A stretch of DNA of 64,000 nt from Caloramator sp. E03 (GCF_006016075.1 NZ_CP040093.1:806001-870000), one strand, 5' to 3'. Positions 9,031-17,136 are shown, numbered from the stretch's first letter. Numbers and translations are program-made. Notes: generated by a model not told the origin, from the letters alone.

Positions 9031-9227
9031 CGCGGTACCACCTTTATTCCGGAATCCGGCACTCAAATCTGTAACGGGTAACCGTTCTGCATTACTAAAT
9101 TTCGTGCAGAAAGCTCAAAAGCTACCTTCAGCAGCAATCTTCACAGGAGACCTTTCAGCCGCCGAGCCTCCCTCTCTTTGTGCATTAACTGCCTACTCCT
9201 CTTTTTCATAGCTTTTATATATTATTT
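8997..9227 (-). promoter_or_regulatory. T-box riboswitch leader, valine-specific
   Basis: The leader senses uncharged tRNA and allows read-through into the downstream operon. The T-box sequence GGTGGTACCGCGG lies at 9030-9042 (minus strand). The AGAGAGG motif and a GGCGGCTGAAAGG apical segment of Stem I are upstream. The Stem I 3' side reads GAAG-GTA-GC, with GTA at 9123-9125 as the best specifier triplet, a valine codon matching valS downstream. The terminator that competes with the antiterminator lies at 8997-9030. Specifier choice is by eye from the Stem I pattern. Confidence 0.93.
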
Positions 9228-9233
9228 TTTAAT

Positions 9234-9263
9234 ATTCTACACCAAATTTTTTTAAATTGTCAA
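9234..9263 (-). promoter_or_regulatory. Sigma-A promoter of the valS T-box operon
   Basis: TTGACA (9258-9263) and TAGAAT (9234-9239) on the minus strand are separated by 18 nt and lie directly upstream of the leader. Confidence 0.75.
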
Positions 9264-9268
9264 CATAT

Positions 9269-9760
9269 TTATCGTTTGTTCTTAAACAAAAGATATACTC
9301 CTGCAAGAACAAATAAAACTGGGAAAAAGTATGTGCTTATATAGGATTTTATAAGGCTATATATCTCATATCCGTTAAAAAGCTTATCTATTATTGCCAA
9401 AGTACCTATTACAATTAATGCATAAGCAAAATATATTAAAAAGTTTCTGCTAATATTAGCTGAAAACTGCTGAGCATTTGGCATTTCAGTATATTTTTTA
9501 AATATAAAGTCAACATCGGGAACATATTCTCCCCTATCAAGCCTTCTTGCTATACTAAAGGTATCAAAGAAGGTATAAAACCAAAAGGGAAGTTTTATTA
9601 TATCAGATAAATAGCCTATAGATAAAAGCCTGCAAACAGGTTCTATTAAAAGAAATAGCATTAGAGCTTGAACTCCCCTTTTTACAAGTCCAAGATACAT
9701 ATATCCAACCCCAGGAATAAGAGCAGATAGAAATGTTAAAAATCCATTCCTTCTTTCCAT
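9269..9760 (-). CDS. Multi-pass membrane protein of the sigma-factor operon
   Basis: A 163-residue integral membrane protein. The N-terminus resembles TM2-type small membrane proteins (FLSALIPGVGYMYLGLVKRG), followed by about three further helices, the last at the C-terminus (FFPVLFVLAGVYLLFK). It is the fourth gene of the DUF4097 - sigma - anti-sigma-like - membrane protein operon, starting at the base after the preceding stop region. Such proteins recur with ECF sigma factors in Firmicutes. The precise role is unknown; envelope-stress sensing or output is an inference from context. Confidence 0.8.
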   Translation of the reverse strand: MERRNGFLTFLSALIPGVGYMYLGLVKRGVQALMLFLLIEPVCRLLSIGYLSDIIKLPFWFYTFFDTFSIARRLDRGEYVPDVDFIFKKYTEMPNAQQFSANISRNFLIYFAYALIVIGTLAIIDKLFNGYEIYSLIKSYISTYFFPVLFVLAGVYLLFKNKR

Positions 9761-10060
9761 TTAAATCACCCCTTCAAATATTTTTATTATTGAATCAAAG
9801 TTATATCCTAAAGATATTGCATAACTTCTTAACCAAAATTCTAAATTATATATATTATATTGAAGGTTTGAAGCATAAGTTATTAGCAGCAAAAATCCCG
9901 CAGCAATAAAGCTTAAAGCAGGTATATAATTTGAAACTACATACCTTTGAGAATTTTTATTAATCTTATTTAGCAGTTTAACATTATAATCTTCCTTAAC
10001 ATCTATTCCTTCAAAACTTAATGCAATAAGTCTATCTAAATCATCCCATTCTTGCTGCAT
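9761..10060 (-). CDS. Putative membrane anti-sigma-like protein
   Basis: A 99-residue protein with a cytoplasmic N-terminal half (about 1-40) and one clear membrane helix (YIPALSFIAAGFLLLITYAS). Its start overlaps the 3' end of the sigma-factor gene by 25 bp, which implies translational coupling, and GGAGG lies 9 nt upstream. Position directly after an ECF sigma gene and the topology suggest an anti-sigma factor, but there is no recognisable zinc-binding HxxxCxxC motif, so the call is by context. Confidence 0.65.
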   Translation of the reverse strand: MQQEWDDLDRLIALSFEGIDVKEDYNVKLLNKINKNSQRYVVSNYIPALSFIAAGFLLLITYASNLQYNIYNLEFWLRSYAISLGYNFDSIIKIFEGVI

Positions 10061-10578
10061 AGTATCTCTCCTCCCTTTTCAAGTTCTATTTTAAGTTTCT
10101 GTCTTGCCCTATAGATTCTGCCTTCAACATTTTTTTGCGTTATCCCAAGTATATCAGCTATCTCCTTTTGAGAAAGTCCAATATAATAATATAAAATTAC
10201 TGTAATCTTTAAATCCTCTGGAAGAGATAATATACACTGCCTTATATAATTTTTTTCATCTAAATCTCTATAGTCATCGCTTTTATATCCTATAAAACCT
10301 GTTAAGAAATTTTTTATGCTCTTTTTTCTTTTATAGTCAAGGCATCTCGATACAGTTATTTTATAGATATATGTTGACAGGGAGCAATCTCCTCTGAAGC
10401 TTTTAATTGACTTATAAAGGGTTATAAAAACCTCCTGAGATATATCCTCTGCCTCTTGATATTCATTTGTATAGGTATAGCAAAGAGATATTATTTTCTT
10501 TTTATAAAGCTCTACAACTTCAATAAAAGCTTTTTCATCCCCTGATTTTAAACCCTCAATCAATTCCTTCTCATTCAA
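10036..10578 (-). CDS. ECF-type RNA polymerase sigma factor
   Basis: A sigma-70 family factor of the extracytoplasmic-function type, 180 residues. Region 2 is at about residues 10-80 (AEDISQEVFITLYKSIKSFR, then STYIYKITVSRCLDYKR). Region 4 is at about 115-170, with a helix-turn-helix (LSQKEIADILGITQKNVEGR). The TTG at 10578 is preferred: GGAG lies 8 nt upstream, whereas the GTG at 10587 overlaps that site and the upstream stop. It follows the DUF4097-type gene by a few bases and overlaps the anti-sigma-like gene. Its target promoters are unknown; autoregulation of the operon would be typical. Confidence 0.9.
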   Translation of the reverse strand: MNEKELIEGLKSGDEKAFIEVVELYKKKIISLCYTYTNEYQEAEDISQEVFITLYKSIKSFRGDCSLSTYIYKITVSRCLDYKRKKSIKNFLTGFIGYKSDDYRDLDEKNYIRQCILSLPEDLKITVILYYYIGLSQKEIADILGITQKNVEGRIYRARQKLKIELEKGGEILCSKNGMI

Positions 10579-10583
10579 TTTAA

Positions 10584-11672
10584 TCACTCCAAAGCAGTAA
10601 TGTTTATAGTTCCCCTCACTACATTTATATCAATACTTCCCAAGCCTGTTCCAATCGTTTTTACTATCTTAGAGTTTACTCTTTTTTCTTCATTTACTCT
10701 ACAGGTTCCCTGTTCTATTTTTGCAAATATCTTTATATTTTTATTCTTTGTATTTAAATCAACTATTCCATTTTGAATATCAACTGAAACATTTTTACAA
10801 ATTCTATTATCTATATTTACTCTGCCGTTTTGAGCATCTATATCTATATTTTCACAGTTTCCCTTTATATTAATATTGCAATTATTTCCTTCAATTCCTA
10901 TACTGTTTACATTTTTAACACTAAAATTTAAATTCTGAGAATCTATTATAAGACTTTGAGCATTTTCTATGCTTCCATTTATATTAACACATTTTATATT
11001 TACATTTCCAAGAATTAATTCTTCATTTCCTTGTGTTTTTATATCGGAATTAGTACAATCTAAATCAACATCCATTTTATCAGGGAGGTAAATATAGGCT
11101 TCAACCCTTCTTATAAAAGGTTCTTCTATAGATACTTTGTATCCATCTTCAGCTTCCTTTACATCCATACTATAATCATTTATTGACTCATTTTTATTAA
11201 CATATATCTTTGCATCAATTTTTATATTTTTATCAACAGATTTATTTATAATAACTTTAGCATTTTCCGCTGAAAAATATATTTTGTTTTTTCCTCCAAG
11301 TAAAACTTTATTAGATGATATAACTTTATAATTGTCACTATCCATCTTCTCTGCAAATTTAATAAAATCATCAAAGTTGAAGTTCTTTCCAAAATACCTT
11401 ACATTACCGCTAAATCTATAAATAAAGCCTTGAACAGCATTAGTAATAAGAAAAACTATTATTACAGGTATGACAATATAATTAAACTGCAATTTTCCCT
11501 CAGTGCTTTTTTTTGAAGATAAAATCAGTATCTCTACTCCTAAAAGTATAAATATAGCAGGCCACCATTTAAAAATCTCTCTTCCAAGCTGAGGATTTGA
11601 TTTGTTTATTATCATCCATACTCCTAGGAATATTAATCCTACAGATGAAGTTATAGTTCCAGCTTTCCTCAT
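10584..11672 (-). CDS. DUF4097-type beta-helical protein with LiaF-like membrane N-terminus
   Basis: A 362-residue protein. The first 75 residues hold two or three membrane helices (SVGLIFLGVWMIINKSNPQL, WWPAIFILLGVEILILSS), resembling LiaI/LiaF and DUF5668 membrane modules. The rest is a repetitive beta-rich region with regularly spaced Asn/Ile-rich strands (CENIDIDAQNGRVNID, CKNVSVDIQNGIVDLN), the pattern of the DUF4097 putative adhesin fold. It is the first gene of an operon with an ECF sigma factor and membrane proteins. In LiaF-type systems such proteins take part in cell-envelope stress control; the same here is inference. Confidence 0.8.
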   Translation of the reverse strand: MRKAGTITSSVGLIFLGVWMIINKSNPQLGREIFKWWPAIFILLGVEILILSSKKSTEGKLQFNYIVIPVIIVFLITNAVQGFIYRFSGNVRYFGKNFNFDDFIKFAEKMDSDNYKVISSNKVLLGGKNKIYFSAENAKVIINKSVDKNIKIDAKIYVNKNESINDYSMDVKEAEDGYKVSIEEPFIRRVEAYIYLPDKMDVDLDCTNSDIKTQGNEELILGNVNIKCVNINGSIENAQSLIIDSQNLNFSVKNVNSIGIEGNNCNINIKGNCENIDIDAQNGRVNIDNRICKNVSVDIQNGIVDLNTKNKNIKIFAKIEQGTCRVNEEKRVNSKIVKTIGTGLGSIDINVVRGTINITALE

Positions 11673-11766
11673 AAAAAAGCCTCCTTTTGATTTTTCATTT
11701 ATATAGACACGTAAAACACTCCTTATCCCATAGAAATTTTTTATTTTTTATAAAATTATTTGTATG

Positions 11767-12135
11767 TTTCAAAAAGTTGATTCTGTCATCGAATGGCAGT
11801 GAGATGGTGGGCATGTTCCTTCTGAAGTACTCAGCAAATCCTTCTCACTCTATATTGACCAAATGTATGGTAAATACGTTGAAGGTGCAGTAGCAATCAC
11901 AAATACAAAAGCATCACCTGAAACTAAAAATAGAACTGCTAACAAATCAACAGGAAAAAATATCAGTAGTTGGATTAATCATGATGATCTATCAAATTTT
12001 TCATTCATTCTTGCAAATGCATTTGCATATAGAACTGCTGGTCCATGTAAGGCAGCTCCCGACTTTGATGTAATTGACTACAGACAGGAAGATTATGTCT
12101 TTGGCGATAGAGAAACTGATGCCCGTCATCCTTAG
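11767..12135 (+). pseudogene. Decayed fragment of a tannase/feruloyl-esterase-like hydrolase
   Basis: A continuous frame reads FQKVDSVIEWQ-stop-DGGHVPSEVLSK and then on through IDQMYGKYVEGAVAI to a C-terminus ending FDVIDYRQEDYVFGDRETDA. An in-frame TGA at 11800-11802 interrupts it. The GGHVPSEVL and late FGD.ETDARH segments recall the C-terminal part of subtype-B tannase/esterase-type hydrolases; this family call is from memory and tentative. The catalytic N-terminal part is absent. No ribosome binding site or start is evident. It is best read as the 3' remnant of a lost gene. Confidence 0.5.
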
Positions 12136-12271
12136 AACCTGGATGATGGTTGTTATTAATTTATTTACATCCCACTTAGTCCATATAAAAATTTAAATTT
12201 TCACAAACTTATAATTTATCCTATTTCATTTAAATTTAATTAAGTTTTTAGGGAAAAATATTGAAGTATAA

Positions 12272-12664
12272 ATAATATTTTTTGACATAAATAATTTTGG
12301 ATACATAGATAAAAAATTTGGACATGCAATTTGAAATGAGATTTTAAAAGATGTAGCTAAGGTTCTTAAACATTATACACCAGATGGAACATTTCTTTGC
12401 AGATGCGGAGGAGACGAGTTTGTTCTTTTGACTAAAGAATCACCAGAAAATTGTAAAGAGATAGCTCATAATATTTTAATAAAAATAAAACAGCATAAAT
12501 TTTATGATGATATACATATAAGTGTTTCAGCAGGAATTGCGGGAGGAATAAGAAAAAAATCAGAAAACGAAGATTTATCTAAAACAATTACAAGTCTTAT
12601 TAATATTGCAAGTCTCGCATCAATAAAGCTAAAAAGGAAAATCATAGTTGAGGTGGATATTTGA
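12272..12664 (+). pseudogene. Degenerate GGDEF (diguanylate cyclase) domain
   Basis: The frame reads IIFFDINNFGYIDKKFGHAI, then a TGA at 12332-12334 where a conserved Gly codon is expected, then NEILKDVAKVLKHY and a preserved RCGGDEF signature near 12400, then the usual C-terminal half. The start of the domain and any sensor region are gone. With both an internal stop and a missing N-terminus it cannot make an active cyclase. The downstream part alone (from 12428) is open but begins after the GGDEF motif. Confidence 0.8.
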
Positions 12665-12689
12665 ATTAACTGCCCACCTCAATTATTTT
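12648..12689. terminator. Bidirectional terminator between GGDEF remnant and dfx
   Basis: Arms TTGAGGTGG (12648-12656) and CCACCTCAA (12674-12682) are followed by a T-run. Convergent position suits the desulfoferrodoxin operon on the minus strand as well. Confidence 0.65.
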
Positions 12690-12699
12690 TTTCTAAAAT

Positions 12700-13080
12700 T
12701 TACTTTATTTCTGCCTTCCATAAACCATGAAGGTTACAGTAAGCATATACTTCAGCATTTTCCTTATCGCAGAATACAGCTTTAGGCTCATCTGTTGGAG
12801 AGAGTGAAATTCTTTCAGTACCATTATCACTAACAACAGCTATCCATTCTATATAATGTGCCTCTGTCATAGGGTGAGGAACAGACCCAACCTGAACGTT
12901 TATCCTTCCATTATCCTTTGTCAAAACAGGAATATGCTTTTCAAAGGAAGCCTCAGTAGTGTTTGCCTTCAGCTCTACCATAGGTTTGCCACAGCAAACA
13001 AGCTGTCCTCCTCCTCTCTTTATTAACCCTACCAGGTTTCCACATATCTCACATTTATAAAAATATACAGGTGCTTTCAT
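12700..13080 (-). CDS. dfx: Desulfoferrodoxin (superoxide reductase)
   Basis: Class I (two-iron) superoxide reductase of 126 residues, reducing superoxide to peroxide in the cytosol without making O2. The N-terminal desulforedoxin-type iron site has CEICG and VCCGKP. The catalytic centre II ligands are visible in KHIPV, SVPHPMTEAHYIEW and YCNLHGLW. The ATG at 13080 is chosen because AAGGGG lies 8 nt upstream and it restores the usual family length. It follows rubrerythrin by 40 bp, so the two are very likely co-transcribed as an oxidative-stress operon: the superoxide reductase supplies peroxide that rubrerythrin removes. Confidence 0.96.
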   Translation of the reverse strand: MKAPVYFYKCEICGNLVGLIKRGGGQLVCCGKPMVELKANTTEASFEKHIPVLTKDNGRINVQVGSVPHPMTEAHYIEWIAVVSDNGTERISLSPTDEPKAVFCDKENAEVYAYCNLHGLWKAEIK

Positions 13081-13120
13081 CTTTTTATCCCCTTTCATTT
13101 TTTCTTTAACAATTTTATTA

Positions 13121-13714
13121 TTAATAGTTCTCTACAAATAACTCAAAAAATGCCTGTGGATGAAGGCATGCTGGACATTTCTCTGGTGCTTCTATACCTT
13201 CATGTACATAGCCACAATTTCCACATTTCCATAAAACTTTATCATCCTTTTTAAATACTTTACCATTTTTTATGTTTTCTACAAGCTTATTAAATCTTGT
13301 TTCATGCCTTTTTTCAGCAGCAGCAATCATTTTAAAGGCTTCAGAAATTTCAGGGTAACCTTCTTCCTCGGCTATCTTTGCAAATTCTGGATAAAGCTCT
13401 GCCCACTCCTCATTTTCTCCACTTGCTGCTGCTTTTAGATTGTCAAGAGTACTTCCTTGTGCCACTGGATAAGCTGCATTTATTTCTATTGCTGCCGGGA
13501 TTTCATCTTTAAGCCCCTCAAGTAAAAATTTATAAAACCTTTTAGCATGCTCCTTTTCGTTATCAGCTGTTTCTATAAATATATTTTTTATTTGTTTGTA
13601 CCCTTCTTTGTCAGCTACCGATGCATAATAAGTATAACGGTTTCGTGCCTGTGACTCTCCAGCAAATGCCTTTAAAAGATTTTGAGCAGTTTTACTCCCT
13701 TTAAAACTCTTCAT
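13121..13714 (-). CDS. rbr: Rubrerythrin
   Basis: Non-haem diiron peroxidase of anaerobes, 197 residues. The ferritin-like domain (1-140) carries the carboxylate ligands in GESQARNRY, ADNEKEHAKRF and AEKRHETRF. The C-terminal rubredoxin domain (about 160-190) has CGNCGYVHEG and CPACLHPQAFF, giving the Cys4 iron site. AAAGGG precedes the ATG. It is the first gene of the rbr-dfx pair and has a sigma-A-like promoter at 13743-13772. Confidence 0.97.
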   Translation of the reverse strand: MKSFKGSKTAQNLLKAFAGESQARNRYTYYASVADKEGYKQIKNIFIETADNEKEHAKRFYKFLLEGLKDEIPAAIEINAAYPVAQGSTLDNLKAAASGENEEWAELYPEFAKIAEEEGYPEISEAFKMIAAAEKRHETRFNKLVENIKNGKVFKKDDKVLWKCGNCGYVHEGIEAPEKCPACLHPQAFFELFVENY

Positions 13715-13742
13715 AAATTAATACCCTTTCTTTTTTCTATTT

Positions 13743-13772
13743 ATTATACCATAAAATTCTAGTATTTTTCAA
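13743..13772 (-). promoter_or_regulatory. Sigma-A-like promoter of rbr-dfx
   Basis: TTGAAA and TATAAT on the minus strand with 18-nt spacing, about 30 nt upstream of the rubrerythrin start. No PerR-type inverted repeat was recognised. Confidence 0.6.
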
Positions 13773-13914
13773 ATTTTGTGATGTTTCTCAATCTATAAAT
13801 AATTCACAATTTTACATTTAAAGCAAAAACTTTTGAAGTGGCCTTACTCACAGCTTTTATAAAAATTGTTCCCTTTATTCCCTCTCCTTAGGTAGAATTG
13901 ATATTATATAAAAA

Positions 13915-14538
13915 TCATAATACTTTCTCAATAAATATATCAACTATTTCAGGATCAAACTGAGTACCTTTATTATATATAAGCTCTTTTATTGCAACAT
14001 GTTTTTTCATAGAATCCTTATAGGCCCTTACACTTATCATTGCATCATAAGAATCTGCTACAGCAATAATTCTTGATATAAGAGGTATTTCATAATTTTT
14101 TAATCCTTTTGGATAACCTAAACCATCAAATCGTTCATGATGGAATAAAACATATTGGGAAATTTCTTTTGTTTGATAGTATGAATTTAATATATCATAT
14201 CCATACTCTGGATGTTTTTTCATTTCAATCCATTCCTTTTCATTTAATTTACCTGGCTTATTTAAAATATCTTTATCTATCTTTATTTTACCAATATCAT
14301 GGAGTAATGCAGCTGCCTTTGTTATTTTTATATCCCTGTTTCTTAAATTCATTGATATTGCAATATCTTCACAGAGTTTACTTACTCTTATTGAATGTTT
14401 TGCTTCCCTTGGGTTGACTTTGCACAATTTATCAAAAATCAAATATAAAATATTATTTTCATTAGATGAGGATACAGATAACATTGCTTCGATGTTTTCT
14501 CTCATGACAAAAAGCCCTGGCGTATAAAGTTTTTTTAT
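13915..14538 (-). CDS. HD-GYP domain protein (putative c-di-GMP phosphodiesterase)
   Basis: The HD domain holds AKHSIRVSKLC, LLHDIGKIKID and KKHPEYGYDIL, and the GYP extension is intact (HHERFDGLGYPKGL). HD-GYP domains hydrolyse c-di-GMP to GMP through a metal site. The protein lacks a sensor domain. Start choice is unusual: the ATG at 14505 has only a weak upstream site, while AAGGAGG lies 7 nt before an in-frame ATA at 14538, giving 11 extra residues (IKKLYTPGLFV) before the Met. I give the longer form here; 13915-14505 is the conservative alternative. It lies 27 bp after the Spo0E-like gene, in one operon. Confidence 0.85.
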   Translation of the reverse strand: MKKLYTPGLFVMRENIEAMLSVSSSNENNILYLIFDKLCKVNPREAKHSIRVSKLCEDIAISMNLRNRDIKITKAAALLHDIGKIKIDKDILNKPGKLNEKEWIEMKKHPEYGYDILNSYYQTKEISQYVLFHHERFDGLGYPKGLKNYEIPLISRIIAVADSYDAMISVRAYKDSMKKHVAIKELIYNKGTQFDPEIVDIFIEKVL

Positions 14539-14565
14539 ACGTCTTCCTCCTTCCTAAAAGTATTG

Positions 14566-14742
14566 TCATGGTTTTTGATCTAAAATTGTATATTTAGTTA
14601 TTAGTATATCCATTTTTTTGCTTAGCTCGATTATATCCCTAATATCTTTTTCATCCTTATCAAGTAATACTAAACTAACCTTATTTAATTTAGATCTAAT
14701 TTCATTTATTTCTCTTTTTAACACCTCAAGCTCTCTATTCAT
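14566..14742 (-). CDS. Spo0E-like aspartyl-phosphate phosphatase
   Basis: A 58-residue two-helix peptide. The second helix carries the Spo0E-family signature in the form LSKKMDILITKY (consensus S-x-x-L/M-D-x-L-I-x-x-Y). The first helix is charged (ELEVLKREINEIRSKLN). Members dephosphorylate Spo0A~P and so delay sporulation. It is followed by an HD-GYP gene in the same direction. The nearest ATG (14742) is 15 nt from the GGAGG, while an in-frame ATA at 14751-14749 has ideal spacing, the same oddity as the next gene. Confidence 0.75.
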   Translation of the reverse strand: MNRELEVLKREINEIRSKLNKVSLVLLDKDEKDIRDIIELSKKMDILITKYTILDQKP

Positions 14743-15027
14743 TGCTGCTATTATTACCCTCCTTTTTCCCCTTTTGACAATGAACCTTTTAAGTTGTATT
14801 ATTAATTCAAACAGAATAAATATTTTGTCTAATAAATTATAACATATTATAGTTAATAATCCAAATTTTTATATATAATAATTTTGAATTTACATATATT
14901 AGAAAAAATTTTGACTTGATATGATACAAAATGTAATATATGGTAAATGAGAATAAAAAAATAATAATATTTTTAATATTATTTAGACAAAATATTTATA
15001 ATGTATAATTTTAATGGAGGAGATAGA

Positions 15028-15627
15028 ATGTCAAAAAGAAAGGAGAAAAAAATTAAATATCTTACACAAGAAGAAGCAAAAAATCTTTTTGACGCCATTA
15101 AAAAATCCAATAGCATTCATAAAATAAGAGATCTTGCAATATTCAGAGTAGCTTACAGATGTGGTTTAAGAGCTTCTGAAATTGCATTAATAAAATTAGA
15201 AGACTATAACCAAGCTAAAGGTGAATTATATTGCAAAAGACTAAAAGGAAGCTACAATAATACAATAAGGCTTGATATTAAAACAAAGAATATATTAGAT
15301 ACATATATTTTAGAAAACAAAATTACATCAAGTTCTGAATACATTTTTAAAAGTCAAAAAAATAAGCCTATTTCAAGGCAAACACTTGACTATTTAATGA
15401 AAAAATATTGTAAGCTTGCTAACATAGAGGATAAAAATAAGCATCACTTTCATGCACTAAAACATACAACAGCTGTTCATTTAGCAGAATCTGATATGGA
15501 TATTAAAGAGCTTCAGTGGTGGCTTGGGCATAAGGCAGTTACAAATACAGAAATATATTTCCAATTTACAACAAAGCAACAGGAAAAGATGTACGCAAAA
15601 CTCGAACAAAAAAGTGAGATGGTTTAA
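15028..15627 (+). CDS. Tyrosine recombinase, catalytic-domain-only
   Basis: Site-specific recombinase of the phage-integrase/Xer superfamily, 199 residues. It consists almost entirely of the catalytic domain. Arg I is in RCGLRASEIALIK. The second box reads HALKHTTAVHL, with Lys where most members have Arg. The last His and catalytic Tyr are in WWLGHKAVTNTEIYFQF. The N-terminal core-binding domain is lacking. The start is ATG 15028, with GGAGG 7 nt upstream. No att-like repeats or cargo genes are visible nearby, so it may be a lone remnant or a small inversion enzyme. Confidence 0.85.
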   Translation: MSKRKEKKIKYLTQEEAKNLFDAIKKSNSIHKIRDLAIFRVAYRCGLRASEIALIKLEDYNQAKGELYCKRLKGSYNNTIRLDIKTKNILDTYILENKITSSSEYIFKSQKNKPISRQTLDYLMKKYCKLANIEDKNKHHFHALKHTTAVHLAESDMDIKELQWWLGHKAVTNTEIYFQFTTKQQEKMYAKLEQKSEMV

Positions 15628-15702
15628 ATATTATTAATACTTTACCAACTATATTAAAGGAATGGGAAATAATAGATGTTCCTATTCCTTTTTATAAGAT
15701 TA

Positions 15703-16413
15703 TTATTTTTTATTTAAGCATTGCTTAATATTCAGTAATGCATTTGAAATTTCTATAAATCTTTCATCAGTAATACCAAATTTTTTCTTAAATCTTTCAT
15801 CCTCCATTCGTGCAACAATAATCTTATCGGGAGATATTTGATTAATAATATTTTTTATCTTATTAATTGAATCTTCATCATCGTTATACCCTTTAAGAAT
15901 AGTAATTTCTAATATAAATTTCCCTTTGTATTGTTTATTAAATAAAGCCACGTTTGAAATATATTCTTTTAGTGTATATCCTTCAAGCGGTCTTTGGATT
16001 TTTTGAAAATCTTCTTCTGTTATTACTTTTATTTCTCCAACAACCTCATCACATTTATTAGCAATTTTTATATATTCATCTCTCCCTAGTAAATAACCAT
16101 TAGATAATAGCCTTACATTTATTCCTTTGCTTTTTATTTTATCAATAATACTATCAATTTTGTTATTTACCAAAGCTTCTCCTTTTGAGTTAATAAAAAC
16201 TAAATCTACATTATTATTTTCTATTTTAGTTTCTAATTCATTTATTGAACTGTCCATATCATCAAAGGCCTGTGGTTTATCTACCTTATTATGTGATCTT
16301 CCAATAGGACAAAATATGCAGTCAAAGTTACAATACTTTTCTGGAAGTATATTCACTTCCAGTACCCTTTTTCCATCTTCAATATAAATATCTTTATAAC
16401 TGAAAATACCCAT
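15703..16413 (-). CDS. Radical SAM protein downstream of a B3/4 gene
   Basis: A 236-residue radical S-adenosylmethionine enzyme. The iron-sulfur motif is CNFDCIFCPIG (C-x3-C-x2-C) near residue 28. Glycine-rich and strand features of the partial TIM barrel follow (LVFINSKGEALVN, VRLLSNGYLLG, EITILKGYND). There is no extra Cys-rich auxiliary-cluster domain. GGAGG precedes the ATG by 8 nt. It starts 18 bp after the B3/4-domain gene, so both are probably controlled by the riboswitch upstream. The substrate is unknown. Confidence 0.88.
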   Translation of the reverse strand: MGIFSYKDIYIEDGKRVLEVNILPEKYCNFDCIFCPIGRSHNKVDKPQAFDDMDSSINELETKIENNNVDLVFINSKGEALVNNKIDSIIDKIKSKGINVRLLSNGYLLGRDEYIKIANKCDEVVGEIKVITEEDFQKIQRPLEGYTLKEYISNVALFNKQYKGKFILEITILKGYNDDEDSINKIKNIINQISPDKIIVARMEDERFKKKFGITDERFIEISNALLNIKQCLNKK

Positions 16414-16431
16414 TATGTTATCCTCCTCAAA

Positions 16432-17136
16432 CTATATTATTATTTCTCTATTGTTAATATCAAGAATTGAAATCTTACATGTTCCGCCTAAATTATCATT
16501 TACTGTTTTTGCTAAATCTTTCAAAGCATTTTCAAACTCTTCTGTTCTTTTTTCATCAACTAATTCAATGCATAAAAAAGCATTCTTTGTATTTTCTGTA
16601 AGCATAGTTCTTACAGATTCACGCCAATTCCAGCACCTACAAATTGCTCCCTCATTATCTTTATATACTATTTCACCTTCATAAGGTGGTTCACTTTTTT
16701 CTGTCCCTAATGTAACAAAATTTTCATTTCCAAGCGCTTTAGTTAACCTTATATCCCCAGCAAATGTATCAATATCCTCACCTCCGCAGGGCAATGCATA
16801 TCTTAATGAAATACAGTTATAAATATCAACTAATGGATTAATTGTTCCTAAATGGTTCCCATTATGAACTCTCTTTAGTAATGCTTCAATAGATGACCTT
16901 GCGCCCTTCTTTGTTTTAAACTTTTGAAATGCCTCTCTCCATACTTTTATTACTTCGTTAGAACTGAATTCTTCATTTTGCAAGTATTTTAAGGCTTCCC
17001 TTTCTGCTTTTAAAAGCATTGATTTATATTTTTCTTCATCCTTTATAGAATTATCAATATCATGACAGATTACAACTCCTATTTTAGCCTTAGGAAATAG
17101 GCTCCAAAAATCATCTTCAATAACAAACTTCTTCAT
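16432..17136 (-). CDS. Standalone B3/4-domain protein (tRNA-editing-like, CtdA-type)
   Basis: A 234-residue protein of the B3/4 family, homologous to the editing domain of phenylalanyl-tRNA synthetase beta. Characteristic segments are SSIEALLKRVHNGNHLGTIN, LVDIYNCISLRYALPCGGED and GAICRCWNWRESVRTML. Standalone B3/4 proteins deacylate mischarged tRNAs; CtdA, the described member, removes canavanine from tRNA-Arg. The ATG has GGAGG 7 nt upstream. The gene lies directly behind a ykkC-class riboswitch and ahead of a radical SAM gene. A role against a guanidine-like arginine analogue fits that regulation but is inference. Confidence 0.85.
   Translation of the reverse strand: MKKFVIEDDFWSLFPKAKIGVVICHDIDNSIKDEEKYKSMLLKAEREALKYLQNEEFSSNEVIKVWREAFQKFKTKKGARSSIEALLKRVHNGNHLGTINPLVDIYNCISLRYALPCGGEDIDTFAGDIRLTKALGNENFVTLGTEKSEPPYEGEIVYKDNEGAICRCWNWRESVRTMLTENTKNAFLCIELVDEKRTEEFENALKDLAKTVNDNLGGTCKISILDINNREIII

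Noticed and set aside
8968-9066. N-terminal extension of the small membrane protein into the leader
   Set aside because: The extension lies in the T-box and its terminator; the ATG at 8967 has an ideal ribosome binding site.
8870-9211. 113-residue plus-strand frame across the valS leader
   Set aside because: It is the antisense of the T-box RNA; the structured leader explains the sequence.
12428-12664. Intact 78-residue gene
   Set aside because: It is only the 3' part of a GGDEF domain after the catalytic motif; the upstream frame is broken by TGA at 12332.
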